In this document: positions 1 to 10,657 of the stretch, in pieces
Layout: each line of letters opens with the position of its first letter
Position numbering within the stretch: the first letter of the stretch is position 1
NCBI RefSeq assembly: GCF_051414035.1
Contig: NZ_JBLKNW010000006.1
Span: forward strand, 62,001-126,000
Direction of reading: 5' to 3'
Source of the DNA: Halosimplex amylolyticum
Lineage (GTDB): Archaea > Halobacteriota > Halobacteria > Halobacteriales > Haloarculaceae
Length of the DNA stretch: 64,000 bases
Notes under the pieces: model-generated
Databases searched by the model: none
Seen by the model: the letters and a program-made list of their open reading frames with translations, nothing else
Told to the model about the DNA's origin: nothing
Made by a program: the position numbers and the translations under genes

Positions 1-2
1 CG

Positions 3-512
3 CTCGGGGAAACGGTGCCGCCGGACGACCCCGGCGGATCCCGCCGTGAATCGATCGAGGAGACGGCCTGGTCCGGGTCCATCGAACCGGATCCCGACGA
101 GATCCACGGGCCGATGCCGGTCGTGTGGGACGACCAGGACCGGCGTCCCTCGGCCCTGAAACCGCAGACGGCGTTTCGCTGGTTCAACGGCTACGGGACT
201 CGTACGGGCACGAACTGGACGAACGAGGTCACGGTCGTCCGCCCAAAACGACCAGTCCAGTGGCATCCCGGACTGTGCGCTTCGGACGTGTCGTGCCCAG
301 CGTTGTTCGTGGTGTCTCCAGACGACGAGATGGTCCGGTCGTCCCCTGCCGTGGCACGCGACGCGTACGAGCGGCTGGCCGGGCCGAAGGAGTGGGTCGA
401 GATCCCTGGCGGTCACTTCGGGTTGCTGTATTTCCCGAGTGAGACGTTCGATCAGGTGTCGTCTGCGCAATCGCAGTTTCTCACCGAGACGCTTCTTTCG
501 GTGCCAGAGTGA
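3..512 (+). CDS. alpha/beta hydrolase, C-terminal part (cut by window edge)
   Basis: The frame is open from base 3, so the 5' end lies outside the window. The last ~75 residues look like the end of an alpha/beta-hydrolase fold: a strand and acid-residue segment (CPALFVVSPDDEMV) and the catalytic-His segment (EIPGGHFGLLY). The nucleophile elbow would lie in the missing part. The substrate cannot be inferred. It runs toward the convergent oxidase gene, with about 200 bp of empty spacer between. Confidence 0.65.
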   Translation, partial: LGETVPPDDPGGSRRESIEETAWSGSIEPDPDEIHGPMPVVWDDQDRRPSALKPQTAFRWFNGYGTRTGTNWTNEVTVVRPKRPVQWHPGLCASDVSCPALFVVSPDDEMVRSSPAVARDAYERLAGPKEWVEIPGGHFGLLYFPSETFDQVSSAQSQFLTETLLSVPE

Positions 513-717
513 ACTCAGATCGTCGGCGAAGTTGCCCGCTCTCGACTTCAGTCGCCATCCCAGGCGGACAATTTCTCTGTAGAGATGCCGTGTTGAACTC
601 ACGCTCCGTATTCAGCACGCGGCTCCTGACAGGGATCGAATATATCGTGGGTCGAGGCGATACATCGTTCCCCGATACGGGAGGACCACCAGTACGAGAC
701 AGACGGAATATCGCCAG

Positions 718-2547
<1,830 letters not shown>

Positions 2548-2710
2548 GTGACGGGGGGTTCGGCCGCCCCGTCCCTGGGTTTTCGCGGGAACGTGTTCGG
2601 GCCCTTTATCTGCGGGGCGCCTGCCGGATACCCGTCGCCGCGACCCCCGGACTGGCTGGCCGGGGAATCGGCGGACCGACGGACCGACGAGACCGACGCG
2701 GCGGGTGGGG

Positions 2711-3898
2711 TCACTGCCTGGCTCGCTGGACGAACACGCCCAGGACGAGGTAGGCGTAGGCGAGCGTGCCGAGCAGTGCCAGTGCGCGGCCGCCGCGGAG
2801 CGCCAGTGGCGTCGAGACGACTGCGCCGGCGAGTTCGACGACGAGGCCGCCGGCCAGCGCGCCCAGCGCCGCGAGCGCGAGGTCGTCGCCCGCGCCGAGA
2901 AACCGGCCGACCGTCGGCGGGTAGAACTGGAAGGTCACGCCGACGACCGTCAGGCCGAGGAAGCCGAGCAGGTTCAGCCGGTAGTGCGCGGCGACGAGCG
3001 TCGGATCGACGGGGCCGAACGCGAAGGAGAGCCCGAGCCCGACGGCGATCACACCGAACCCGGCACCGACGAGCGGGCCGTAGAACCCCACGCGCCGCCG
3101 GTCGCTCGACCGATAGAGGTGGCCGTACGCGGCGGCGAACCCGACGACCGCGACCGCCTCGACGAGCGCCCCGGTTCGGAAGACCGGTCCCGCCGGCAGG
3201 CCCACAGCGAGCATGGCCGGCCCCAGGGCGCCCGCGGGCAGGACGATCCACGGCACCCAGTCGGGGATCTCGGCGACGAGGAACCGCGGGAGGAGGCGGA
3301 ATCCGACGGCGAAGACGAGGAGCGCGGCCCCGCCGGCGGCCAGCAGGTGCGTCGCTCGCGGGGGGTAGCCGTCGAGGACCGGGGACACGGCCGTGCGCGC
3401 CGCGAGCGTCTCCCAGGAGCCGACGGCGAGGTAGGCGAACACGACGGGGACGAACAGGTTCGCGGCGCGGTCGACCCGCCGCCGGTCGGCGTTGTGGTCG
3501 CCGGTCCCGGTCTCGGCGCCCGAGAGGTTCTCCCGGAGCGTCCAGACGAGCGTCCCGAGGAAGACGGCGACGGCGAGCGCCCAGGACCACGCGCCGATCG
3601 GACGGACGACCCCCGGCACGCCGTCGACGGCTTCGAGGGCGAGTCCGGCGGTCCCGACGGCCGCGAGCGGGAGGGTGATCGCCGGGGCGTACGGCCACGC
3701 CAGGTCCCGGTCGAAGTACGAGGGGACCAGCGAGTAGGCCTTCCCGAAGACGACGTGCAGGACGAACCCGTAGAGACCGAGTGCGACGGTCGTCCGTCGA
3801 GGGAGTCCGGCGACCGCCGCCGCCTGCCAGACGACCAGCCAGCAGACCCCGGCCGCGACCAGCGCGCGAGACCACCGTGAGAGCGTCGCCGACGACAT
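2711..3898 (-). CDS. 12-TM membrane protein resembling NnrS / oxidase subunit I
   Basis: This 395-aa protein has about twelve hydrophobic segments and almost no soluble domain. One helix near residue 315 (AHYRLNLLGFLGL) ends in a QFYPP segment, reminiscent of haem-copper subunit I and NnrS-type proteins, but the full set of His ligands of an oxidase is not present. It follows coxA on the same strand, with ~160 bp between them, beside DUF2249 and cupin genes that in haloarchaea tend to sit near respiratory and denitrification genes. A role in haem, copper or NO-related respiration is inference. It could equally be an uncharacterised transporter. Confidence 0.6.
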   Translation of the reverse strand: MSSATLSRWSRALVAAGVCWLVVWQAAAVAGLPRRTTVALGLYGFVLHVVFGKAYSLVPSYFDRDLAWPYAPAITLPLAAVGTAGLALEAVDGVPGVVRPIGAWSWALAVAVFLGTLVWTLRENLSGAETGTGDHNADRRRVDRAANLFVPVVFAYLAVGSWETLAARTAVSPVLDGYPPRATHLLAAGGAALLVFAVGFRLLPRFLVAEIPDWVPWIVLPAGALGPAMLAVGLPAGPVFRTGALVEAVAVVGFAAAYGHLYRSSDRRRVGFYGPLVGAGFGVIAVGLGLSFAFGPVDPTLVAAHYRLNLLGFLGLTVVGVTFQFYPPTVGRFLGAGDDLALAALGALAGGLVVELAGAVVSTPLALRGGRALALLGTLAYAYLVLGVFVQRARQ

Positions 3899-4026
3899 CC
3901 CGCGAACCTGCGACCGCCCACTCCCTCAATCTGGCGGCGAACGACGTCGGCCCGCGGGGCGCGTCCCGAAACGTCGAACATGTTCGGACGAAGGGACAGG
4001 GCCGCGCGCGACCTACGACGAAGCGT

Positions 4027-4260
4027 ATGCCCGCGACGACTCTCGACATCCGCGACGTGCCGCCGCCGGAACGCCACCCGATGATCCACGAGGCCTTCGA
4101 GGACCTGGACAGCGGCGAGACGCTCCGGATCGTCAACGACCACGAGCCCAAGCCGCTGTTCTACGAGTTCCAGGCCGAGGTCGAGGACTTCGACGCCGAG
4201 AACTACGAGGTCGAGCGCCGGGAGGCCGACGAGTTCGTCGCCGACCTCCCCAAGGTATGA
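4027..4260 (+). CDS. DUF2249 domain protein
   Basis: This 77-aa acidic protein begins LDIRDVPPPERHPMI, followed by the LxxGETLRIVNDHEPKPL core typical of DUF2249, a small TusA-like fold of unknown function. The start at 4027 was chosen because it begins right before the domain; a longer in-frame reading from 3781 crosses the promoter region of the divergent gene. Its stop overlaps the following cupin ATG by 4 bp, so the two are probably translated together. DUF2249 genes are often found near nitrate/nitrite or oxidase genes in haloarchaea; function is unproven. Confidence 0.8.
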   Translation: MPATTLDIRDVPPPERHPMIHEAFEDLDSGETLRIVNDHEPKPLFYEFQAEVEDFDAENYEVERREADEFVADLPKV

Positions 4261-4571
4261 CCGAGGGCGTCCGGAGCGCCACCGAGTCCGTCCACCTGCC
4301 GGATCTGGAGGGCGACGGTCGCGGCGTTCTCTTCGAGGGCGAACCGAAGACGGTGCGGCTCGCGCTGGACGCCGGCGACCGCGTCCCGCCCCACCAGCAC
4401 CCCGACCGCGAGATCGTCTGCTACGTGGTCGAGGGCGAACTCGAAGTCGCGCTCGGCGAGGAGACGGTCGAACTTGTCGCCGGCGACGTCGCGCGGTTCT
4501 CCGGCGACCGGGACATCTCGCCGGAGGCCCGCGAGGACAGCGTCGCCCTGCTCGTCCTCGCCGAGGGCTGA
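4257..4571 (+). CDS. small cupin-fold protein
   Basis: This 104-aa single cupin domain shows the metal-site pattern PPHQHPDREIVCYVVEGE with a later GDVARFSGD segment. The second His of motif 2 is not obvious, so metal binding may be altered. It overlaps the DUF2249 gene by 4 bp (ATGA). Such small cupins bind metals or small ligands or act as regulators; no substrate can be named. The context suggests a redox or respiratory accessory role, which is inference. Confidence 0.75.
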   Translation: MTEGVRSATESVHLPDLEGDGRGVLFEGEPKTVRLALDAGDRVPPHQHPDREIVCYVVEGELEVALGEETVELVAGDVARFSGDRDISPEAREDSVALLVLAEG

Positions 4572-4616
4572 GGCTACTATCTGTTTCTTCGACCGCTCTC
4601 GCCTGCGGAGAATCGA

Positions 4617-5057
4617 CTATCCGAACAGTTTCAGCGCCGTCTCGGCGACCGCCGGGTCTTCCGTTCCGTCCTCGGCGTCGGTCCCGTCGTCGGCTGCGGC
4701 CCGCAGCCCCCGCTCGGGGACGGCGATCAGCCGGGCGACGAGTCGATCGGCGAGCCCCTCGATCGCCGCCCGGTCCTCCGGAGCGAGGTCGCCCGTCGCG
4801 TCGAGTTTGACCAGCGCCGTCTCGACCTCGTGGGTACGAATCTCGTCCGCCCGGTCGTAGATCCGCGCGATGGCGGCGTCTGCGTCCGGCGCCTCGTCGT
4901 TCGCCCGCTGGCTCGCGTCCGACGGCGGCGACCGGCGGGACGAGTCCTTCGACACGGTCGGGCTGGCCGAGTCCGTCGCCACGGACCTGCCGATCGGGTC
5001 AGTCACTTCGCGGGCGTCGCGGTCGGCCGTCCGCTCACTCGATGGCGTGCCGGTCAT
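4617..5057 (-). CDS. stand-alone glutamyl-tRNA reductase dimerisation-like domain
   Basis: This 146-aa protein has a disordered, Ser/Asp-rich first half. Residues ~60-130 follow the pattern of the C-terminal helical dimerisation domain of glutamyl-tRNA reductase: IYDRADEIRTHEVETAL, then LAPEDRAAIEGLADRLV and a VPERGLRAA end. The catalytic and NADPH domains of HemA (which is over 400 aa) are absent. Its ATG overlaps the stop of the upstream DUF2249 gene by 4 bp, so the pair forms an operon. It might bind HemA or serve as an independent scaffold in haem-dependent respiration; both are inference. Confidence 0.65.
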   Translation of the reverse strand: MTGTPSSERTADRDAREVTDPIGRSVATDSASPTVSKDSSRRSPPSDASQRANDEAPDADAAIARIYDRADEIRTHEVETALVKLDATGDLAPEDRAAIEGLADRLVARLIAVPERGLRAAADDGTDAEDGTEDPAVAETALKLFG

Positions 5058-5326
5058 GCGCGCCAGACGGTCGTGACCGTGACGTCGTCGCGTTCGACGG
5101 TCGCGTACTCGTAGCCCCGGTCGTCGAGCTTCGGGTAGAGGTGCTGGGGCGCGCGGTCGTTCAACTGGACGAGGACCGTCTCGTCGTCGAGTTCCGGGAG
5201 GCGTTCGAGCGTGTTCGCGAGCGGCTTCGGCGGCCCGAGATCCCGGACGTCGAGCGTCTCCCGCGGCGCGTCTGCCGGTGCGTCCGTCTCGCCGACGACG
5301 CGGTCGATGTTCACTCCTGCGGACAT
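5054..5326 (-). CDS. DUF2249 domain protein, second copy
   Basis: This 90-aa protein carries the DUF2249 pattern TLDVRDLGPPKPLANTL, then ELDDETVLVQLNDRAPQHLY. The ATG at 5326 is used because residues further upstream in the frame are low-complexity and run into spacer. The gene overlaps the glutamyl-tRNA-reductase-like gene by 4 bp. Together with the copy at 4027 it makes two DUF2249 paralogues within 1.3 kb on opposite strands, flanking the cupin and HemA-like genes. Confidence 0.8.
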   Translation of the reverse strand: MSAGVNIDRVVGETDAPADAPRETLDVRDLGPPKPLANTLERLPELDDETVLVQLNDRAPQHLYPKLDDRGYEYATVERDDVTVTTVWRA

Positions 5327-5562
5327 ACGAACGGATAGGACCGCGACGGCCCCCAGGGTTCCGCCGAACGTCTTCGGATCGGTCGGGCGAGCCCTGGGCA
5401 GTGAGAGGCGGTTCGGAATCGCCCGTGAAGGAGCGGCGGGACGCGACCTGAAGGGAGTAACAGACGTGACGAACAGTCGCGAAGAAGCGGACAGACGCGA
5501 AGAGGCGGACAAACGCGGAGAGACAGGTAGACGCGACGAAACGGCGGGACTGACGGTCCGCC

Positions 5563-6621
5563 CTACTCGTCGACCGGGCGGAGCGTCACCGTGTCGCCCT
5601 CGTGCTCCTCGATGAACGAGCCGGGGCCGCCGATGCTGACCTCGCCCTCGGCGGTCTCGATGTAGAGGCTCGTCTCCAGCGTGTAGTCGTTGGTGGAGGG
5701 CTGGACGAACGCCTGGCGGATCTGGCTGACGCGGCCGGAGATCTCCAGTCCCTCGACTGTCGTGACGTCGGCCTCCAGTTCGACGCCCGCTCGTCGATGG
5801 AGCACGGCCTCCAGGGCCGCGTGGCGGAACCACTCGAACCTCCGGGGCAGCGGTTCCGGATCGCGCACGTGTAGCTCGGTCGCCGCCGGCCAGTACGCGC
5901 CGAAGTAGAGGCCGACGATCGAACCGGCGAGGTTGTCCTGCTTGACCGTGACGGCGCCCTCGTCCACGTGCGTCCCCGAGATGACGCCGGAGTGACCGAT
6001 CATCGCCGCTTCGTCGTCGGCCGCGTACATGAAGGGCAGGCTCTCTGACCACGCCCGGACCACCGCTGCCGAACGGTGCAAGCCCAGCGTGTCGTCGTCC
6101 AGGTCCTCCATGCCGCCGATGAGCAGGAAGACGAGCACGCCGCGGTCGACGGCGGCCTGCAGTTCCGGTTGGATGTCCGCGTAGGTGTGTTCGGGGACGG
6201 CCACGAGCACCTCGTGTTCGGCCTCGGAGATCCCCTCTCGGAGGCGCTTGACGGCGGTCTCCCGCGACTTGATGATCTGGATCTCGGGGGCCTGGGGCTC
6301 GGTGGCGTTGAACCGGTCTTCGAGCGTCGGCGTGATCGACTCCAGTCTGCCGGACAGCGAGTCGATCGCCTCCTCGGGCGGGAACGCGCGGATGGTCGTC
6401 GGCGACGCGTGCCCGTTGACCGTCACGAGGTCCCGGTCCTCGAGTCGCTCGGCGATGTTGTACACCGCCCGCTGGGTCACGTCCGCCTCGTCCGAGATGG
6501 TGCGAACGGTCGTCTCCCCGTGTTCCAGGACCGCCAGGTACGTGTCTATCTCCGTGTCGGAGAAGCCGAACACGTTCAACTCGTCCCTGAGCGTCTGGTC
6601 GTCGACGTGCTGTTCTGTCAT
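5563..6621 (-). CDS. TrmB-family sugar-sensing transcriptional regulator
   Basis: This 352-aa protein has an N-terminal winged helix-turn-helix (residues ~10-80, TEIDTYLAVLEHGETTV to ERLEDRDLV). A linker is followed by a TrmB C-terminal sugar-binding region containing EIQIIKSRETAVKRL and a final beta domain (SQIRQAFVQPSTNDYTLETSLYIETAEG). TrmB proteins repress or activate sugar uptake and glycolysis genes and release DNA on binding maltose, trehalose or glucose. Here it lies next to an ABC transporter and two GH13 genes on the same genomic block, so those are its most likely targets. The sugar it senses cannot be deduced. Confidence 0.88.
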   Translation of the reverse strand: MTEQHVDDQTLRDELNVFGFSDTEIDTYLAVLEHGETTVRTISDEADVTQRAVYNIAERLEDRDLVTVNGHASPTTIRAFPPEEAIDSLSGRLESITPTLEDRFNATEPQAPEIQIIKSRETAVKRLREGISEAEHEVLVAVPEHTYADIQPELQAAVDRGVLVFLLIGGMEDLDDDTLGLHRSAAVVRAWSESLPFMYAADDEAAMIGHSGVISGTHVDEGAVTVKQDNLAGSIVGLYFGAYWPAATELHVRDPEPLPRRFEWFRHAALEAVLHRRAGVELEADVTTVEGLEISGRVSQIRQAFVQPSTNDYTLETSLYIETAEGEVSIGGPGSFIEEHEGDTVTLRPVDE

Positions 6622-6743
6622 GGTTTCGGTGTGTTATCTCGTATCACGTATGGTCGTTTCCGTAGCGGTTTCGGTTTCGTACGACTGTGGGACTCGACGG
6701 CGACGCTGGGCCGGTCTGCGGCCACGTTCGAGGGCCCGACGGT

Positions 6744-6941
6744 TCACACCAGGTCCTCGAAGGGGTCCCACTCGAAGTAGATGAACGCGGCGGACGCGAC
6801 GAACATGATCGCGAGCATGACGAAACTCGCGACCGAGATCACGAACGCGCTCGAGCCGGGCTCGACGAACGGGACCGACAGCAGCAGAAAGCCCAGCAAC
6901 ACGGCGCTCATGGTGAAAAACGCGCGCCAGACGTTCGTCAC
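6744..6941 (-). CDS. small two-TM membrane protein
   Basis: This 65-aa protein has two hydrophobic helices (residues ~8-28 and 33-57) and an acidic end FEWDPFEDLV. It lies between the TrmB gene and the ABC transporter on the same strand. It is unrecognised. Its position suggests an accessory of the transport system, but it could be an unrelated small membrane protein. Confidence 0.6.
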   Translation of the reverse strand: MTNVWRAFFTMSAVLLGFLLLSVPFVEPGSSAFVISVASFVMLAIMFVASAAFIYFEWDPFEDLV

Positions 6942-7077
6942 GTGCTCGTCCTCCGTGTGTGGTCATCGTCCGGTGTGTACTTCATGGTCCCGACCTCGCC
7001 CCCGGACCGGCCGCCGGGTGAGTCATGGCAAGCGAGCGCGGCGGTGGCGAGGTGGGTCCATGCATGGAAAGCGGAGG

Positions 7078-9381
7078 TCAGTCGTCGAACGTCGGCGTCT
7101 CGGCCGAGTCGACCCCGTCGAGCGGCGTGCTGTTCCAGTACTCGTGATTCGGGTCCGAGCGGTGACAGGCCACGGCGCGCGCGCCGGTCGTCGTCTCGTC
7201 TTCGCCGAGTTCCGGCGCCTCGGTGGTGCAGACTTCGCGGGCTTCCGGACAGCGGGTGTGGAAGCGACAGCCCGACGGCGGGTTCACCGGGTCGGGGATG
7301 TCGATGGACCGGACCGGCGGGTCACGCATCTCCTGGTCGCTCGGGTCCAGGTTCGCTGTCGCCCAGCGCAGCACCTTCGTGTAGGGGTGTTGCGGGTCGT
7401 TGAGCACCTGGTCGGGCGGCCCGATCTCCACGAGTTCGCCGAGGTACATGATCCCGATGCGGCCGTCGGCTTTCTCCGCGAGGTAGCGCGCGTTCGAGAG
7501 CGTGTGCGAGATGAAGACGAAGGAGGTGTTGAACTGCTCCTGTAGTTCGAGCAGCAGGTCCATCGTCTCCACGCGCAGGCTCACGTCCAGGGCGCTCACG
7601 GCCTCGTCGGCGAGGATCACGTCCGGATTCATCAACAGCGCGCGCACGAGGGCGACGCGCTGTTGTTCCCCGCCGGAGAGCTGATGTGGGAAGCGGTTGG
7701 CGTAGTCCTCGGGCGGCTGCATCCCGACCCGGTTGAGCAGCGCGTAGATGCGTGCGCGGCGGTCCTCCGTGGAGAGTTCCGGGTTCCAGCGCTTCAGCGG
7801 CGCCTCCAGCGAGGTGACCACCTTCTGGTTCGGGTTCAGCGACGCGCCGGGGTCCTGGTGGATGATCTGGAGCGCCCGGCGGATGTCCCCGTACTCGATG
7901 TCGGGGTCGTCGACGCCGTCCTTGGCGTCCCAGACGTCCTGTCCACGATACGTGACGGAACCGCTGGTCGGCCGCTGGACGCCGATGATCGCTTTGCCCA
8001 GCGTCGTCTTCCCGCAGCCGGACTCGCCGACGAGCGCGAGCACGTCGTTCTCCGGGATGTCGATCGACACGCCGTCGACCGCCCGGACCGAGTCGGGCTC
8101 GTCGAACAGCCCCTCGACCAGTCCCTGCTCTTCCTCGAAGTGGATCTCGACGTCGTCCAGCGAGACGACCGCCTCGTCGTCGGGCACCGTCGCGGCCGTT
8201 CGGCCGGCGCTGTCGTCGGCGCCGAAGCCGGAGAAGTCCTCGGCGTCCGAGTCTTCGGCCGGATCGTTCGCCGACGCGCCGGCATCGTCGACCGAGGCCA
8301 GCACCTCCTCGACGTCGAACGGGACGGCCTCGTCGGCCCGCTCGTGGTAGAAACACGCCGAGCGCTGGTCGGGACCGGCGTCGTACCAGTCGGGCTTCTC
8401 CTCGTGGCAGCGCTGGTCCGCCAGCGGACACCGCGGCGCGTAGTGACACCCGTTCGGGACGTGCGCCGGGTTCGGCGCCGTCCCCTCGATGGGCGTCATC
8501 GTGGACAGCGGCGCGTCGAGATTGGGCACCGCCTTCAGCAGCGCCCTGGTGTAGGGGTGCTGGGAGTCGCGGACGATCCGTTCGCTCGGCCCGACCTCCG
8601 CCAGTTCGAACGCGTAGAGGATGGCCAGTCGGTCGGCCAGTCCGGCCACCAGCGGCAGGTCGTGCGTGATGAACAGGATCGACAGCTCGTACTTCTCCTT
8701 GATGTCGTCGAGCAGGCTCAGGATCGACCGCTGCATCAGCAGGTCGAGCGCGGCGGTCGGCTCGTCCATCAGGAGCACGTCGGGCTCGAGGATGAGCGAC
8801 AGGGCGATCAGCGCCCGCTGGCTCATCCCGCCCGACAGTTCGTGAGCGTAGGAGTCGAGCACCCTGTCGGGGTCGAGGTAGAGGTCCGCGAGCAGGTCGC
8901 GGGCGCGCTCCATCCCCTCCTCGACGTCGTAGTCGTGGGCGTCGAGGGTCTCCTCGAAGTGCCCGCGGATCGTCATGGTGGGGTTGAACGACGACAGCGC
9001 CCCCTGGAAGACCATCGAGATCTCCTCCCAGCGGAACTTTTTGAGGTCGTCGCCCTCCAGGTCGAGGACTTCGACCGGTTCGGCCCCCTCCTCGGGGTAG
9101 TATCGGACGTTCCCGGTGGTGATCCCGGGTTCCTCGACGGCGTCCATCATCGCGTTGGCGAGCATGGACTTGCCCGACCCGGATTCCCCGACGCAGCCGA
9201 GGATCTCCTCGCGGCGGAGATCCAGGCTCACGTCGTCCAGGACCATCGCGTCGCGGGCCTGGAGGTCGTAGGTGACGCTGACGTTGCGCACCTCGACGAT
9301 GGGATCCTCGGTGGCTTCGGCCGTCTGGTCGCGGCCGCGGCTGCCGCCGTCGATGCTCCCGTCGTCGCGTGTGCTCGCCAT
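7078..9381 (-). CDS. Opp/Dpp-type ABC transporter, fused ATP-binding protein
   Basis: Two complete ABC ATPases are joined in one chain of 767 aa. Module 1 has Walker A GESGSGKS (~res 65), signature LSGGMSQRALIALS and Walker B VLLMDEPTAALD. Module 2 has GESGCGKT, LSGGEQQRVALVRAL and VILADEAVSALD. Each is followed by the Cys-rich C-terminal segment of the OppD/OppF family (CHYAPRCPLADQRC and CRFHTRCPEAREVC). Usually OppD and OppF are separate genes. The ATG at 9381 was preferred over an upstream GTG because it leaves a 1-bp gap to the permease stop. It energises uptake through the two permeases encoded upstream. Despite family membership, context (TrmB, GH13) suggests oligosaccharide rather than peptide as substrate; this is inference. 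Confidence 0.93.
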   Translation of the reverse strand: MASTRDDGSIDGGSRGRDQTAEATEDPIVEVRNVSVTYDLQARDAMVLDDVSLDLRREEILGCVGESGSGKSMLANAMMDAVEEPGITTGNVRYYPEEGAEPVEVLDLEGDDLKKFRWEEISMVFQGALSSFNPTMTIRGHFEETLDAHDYDVEEGMERARDLLADLYLDPDRVLDSYAHELSGGMSQRALIALSLILEPDVLLMDEPTAALDLLMQRSILSLLDDIKEKYELSILFITHDLPLVAGLADRLAILYAFELAEVGPSERIVRDSQHPYTRALLKAVPNLDAPLSTMTPIEGTAPNPAHVPNGCHYAPRCPLADQRCHEEKPDWYDAGPDQRSACFYHERADEAVPFDVEEVLASVDDAGASANDPAEDSDAEDFSGFGADDSAGRTAATVPDDEAVVSLDDVEIHFEEEQGLVEGLFDEPDSVRAVDGVSIDIPENDVLALVGESGCGKTTLGKAIIGVQRPTSGSVTYRGQDVWDAKDGVDDPDIEYGDIRRALQIIHQDPGASLNPNQKVVTSLEAPLKRWNPELSTEDRRARIYALLNRVGMQPPEDYANRFPHQLSGGEQQRVALVRALLMNPDVILADEAVSALDVSLRVETMDLLLELQEQFNTSFVFISHTLSNARYLAEKADGRIGIMYLGELVEIGPPDQVLNDPQHPYTKVLRWATANLDPSDQEMRDPPVRSIDIPDPVNPPSGCRFHTRCPEAREVCTTEAPELGEDETTTGARAVACHRSDPNHEYWNSTPLDGVDSAETPTFDD

Positions 9382-9382
9382 G

Positions 9383-10657
9383 TCAGATCCCTCCAGTCGC
9401 CGTCGTAGTGGTGCCGCCGGTGCCATCGTCGCCGTCGCCCTCGTCGCCGCCTTCGACCGACTTGGCGTGGCGGGCGCGGACCCGCGGGTTGAACACCCGG
9501 TCGGCCCCCTGCGCGAGCAGGGTCAGTCCGAGCGCGAGGACGATGATCGTCAGCATCGGCATCAGCAACCAGTGAAACGCCGCGGGCGAGGAAGTCGCCC
9601 CGGCGCGATTCACGGCCGCGTTCATCATGACGCCCCAGTTGACGCTGTTGTACGGCAGGACGCCGAGGAAGTACAGCCCGACCGACCCGAAGATGACCGC
9701 GCGGGCCTGCCGGACGAAGTTCATCGTGATGTACGGCATCAGGTTGGGGATGATGTCGCTCCCGATGATCTTCGGTGACGGGATGCCCATGATTCGCGAG
9801 GCCTCGACGTACTCGGCGTCGCGCAGCGTCAGCACCTGCGAGCGGATGGCGCGTGCCAGTCCCGCCCAGGCGTTGACGGTGATCAGGACGCCGATAACCG
9901 CCGGGTTGCCGTCGATCTGCAGCGCCGCCGCGAGGACGATCGTCAGCGGCAGGCCCGGGATGGTCATCATCACGTCCGTGATCGTCATCAGGACGCTGTC
10001 GACGCGCCCGCCCTTGTAGCCGGCGAGCGTGCCGGTGGCCGTCCCGAGGACGACCGTGAACACCGCACCGGCCGTGATCATGATCAGCATCGACGGCGTC
10101 GCGTAGACGACCTGCGAGAGGATGTCCACGCCGGACGCAGTCGTCCCCAGGGGGTGTTCCAGCGTCCGGAAGGCGCCGACGAGGTAGCCGCCCTGGTTCT
10201 GCGTCGGCTTCGCGACGAGCTTCGGGCCGACGATGCCCATGAACAGGTAGAACGTGACGATGACGACGCCCAGGCGCGCTCGCCAGTCGTCCCAGACGAT
10301 ACGGGCGGGCGCCAGCAACTTCTCGTCGAACCACTGCCGCCGGCGCTCCTGGGGGGTGAGCGACACCTCCGCCATCTGTTCGAACTCCGAAACCGACCCG
10401 CCGTCAGAGCGGAGCTCTGACGAGGCTCGCGCCCCACTGGGGCGCTCACCCCCGTCCGCGGCGACTCGGCCCTTCCGCCCGTGGCCGGTGACGGCCCGGG
10501 AAACGCGACCGGAATCGTCCGCCTCGACGAACTCCTCGGCGTCGAGGGCGTCGTCGTTGCCGGCGATGGCGTCGAAGGTCGGGTCTTCGGTGCCGTCGTG
10601 GTCGTCCCGACCACCGTCGAAGTCGTCTCCGTCGTCAGTAGGACTCACGCGAGGCAC
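9383..10657 (-). CDS. ABC transporter permease, DppC/OppC type
   Basis: This 424-aa protein has about 110 low-complexity acidic residues at the N-terminus. One TM helix (VVIVTFYLFMGIVGP) follows, then the permease core of five helices with the cytoplasmic coupling (EAA) loop around YVEASRIMGIPSPKII. GTG starts are possible at 10657 or 10648; the former is used. It overlaps the 3' end of the DppB-type gene by 23 bp and is 1 bp from the ATPase gene, so the transporter genes form one operon. Confidence 0.9.
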   Translation of the reverse strand: MPRVSPTDDGDDFDGGRDDHDGTEDPTFDAIAGNDDALDAEEFVEADDSGRVSRAVTGHGRKGRVAADGGERPSGARASSELRSDGGSVSEFEQMAEVSLTPQERRRQWFDEKLLAPARIVWDDWRARLGVVIVTFYLFMGIVGPKLVAKPTQNQGGYLVGAFRTLEHPLGTTASGVDILSQVVYATPSMLIMITAGAVFTVVLGTATGTLAGYKGGRVDSVLMTITDVMMTIPGLPLTIVLAAALQIDGNPAVIGVLITVNAWAGLARAIRSQVLTLRDAEYVEASRIMGIPSPKIIGSDIIPNLMPYITMNFVRQARAVIFGSVGLYFLGVLPYNSVNWGVMMNAAVNRAGATSSPAAFHWLLMPMLTIIVLALGLTLLAQGADRVFNPRVRARHAKSVEGGDEGDGDDGTGGTTTTATGGI

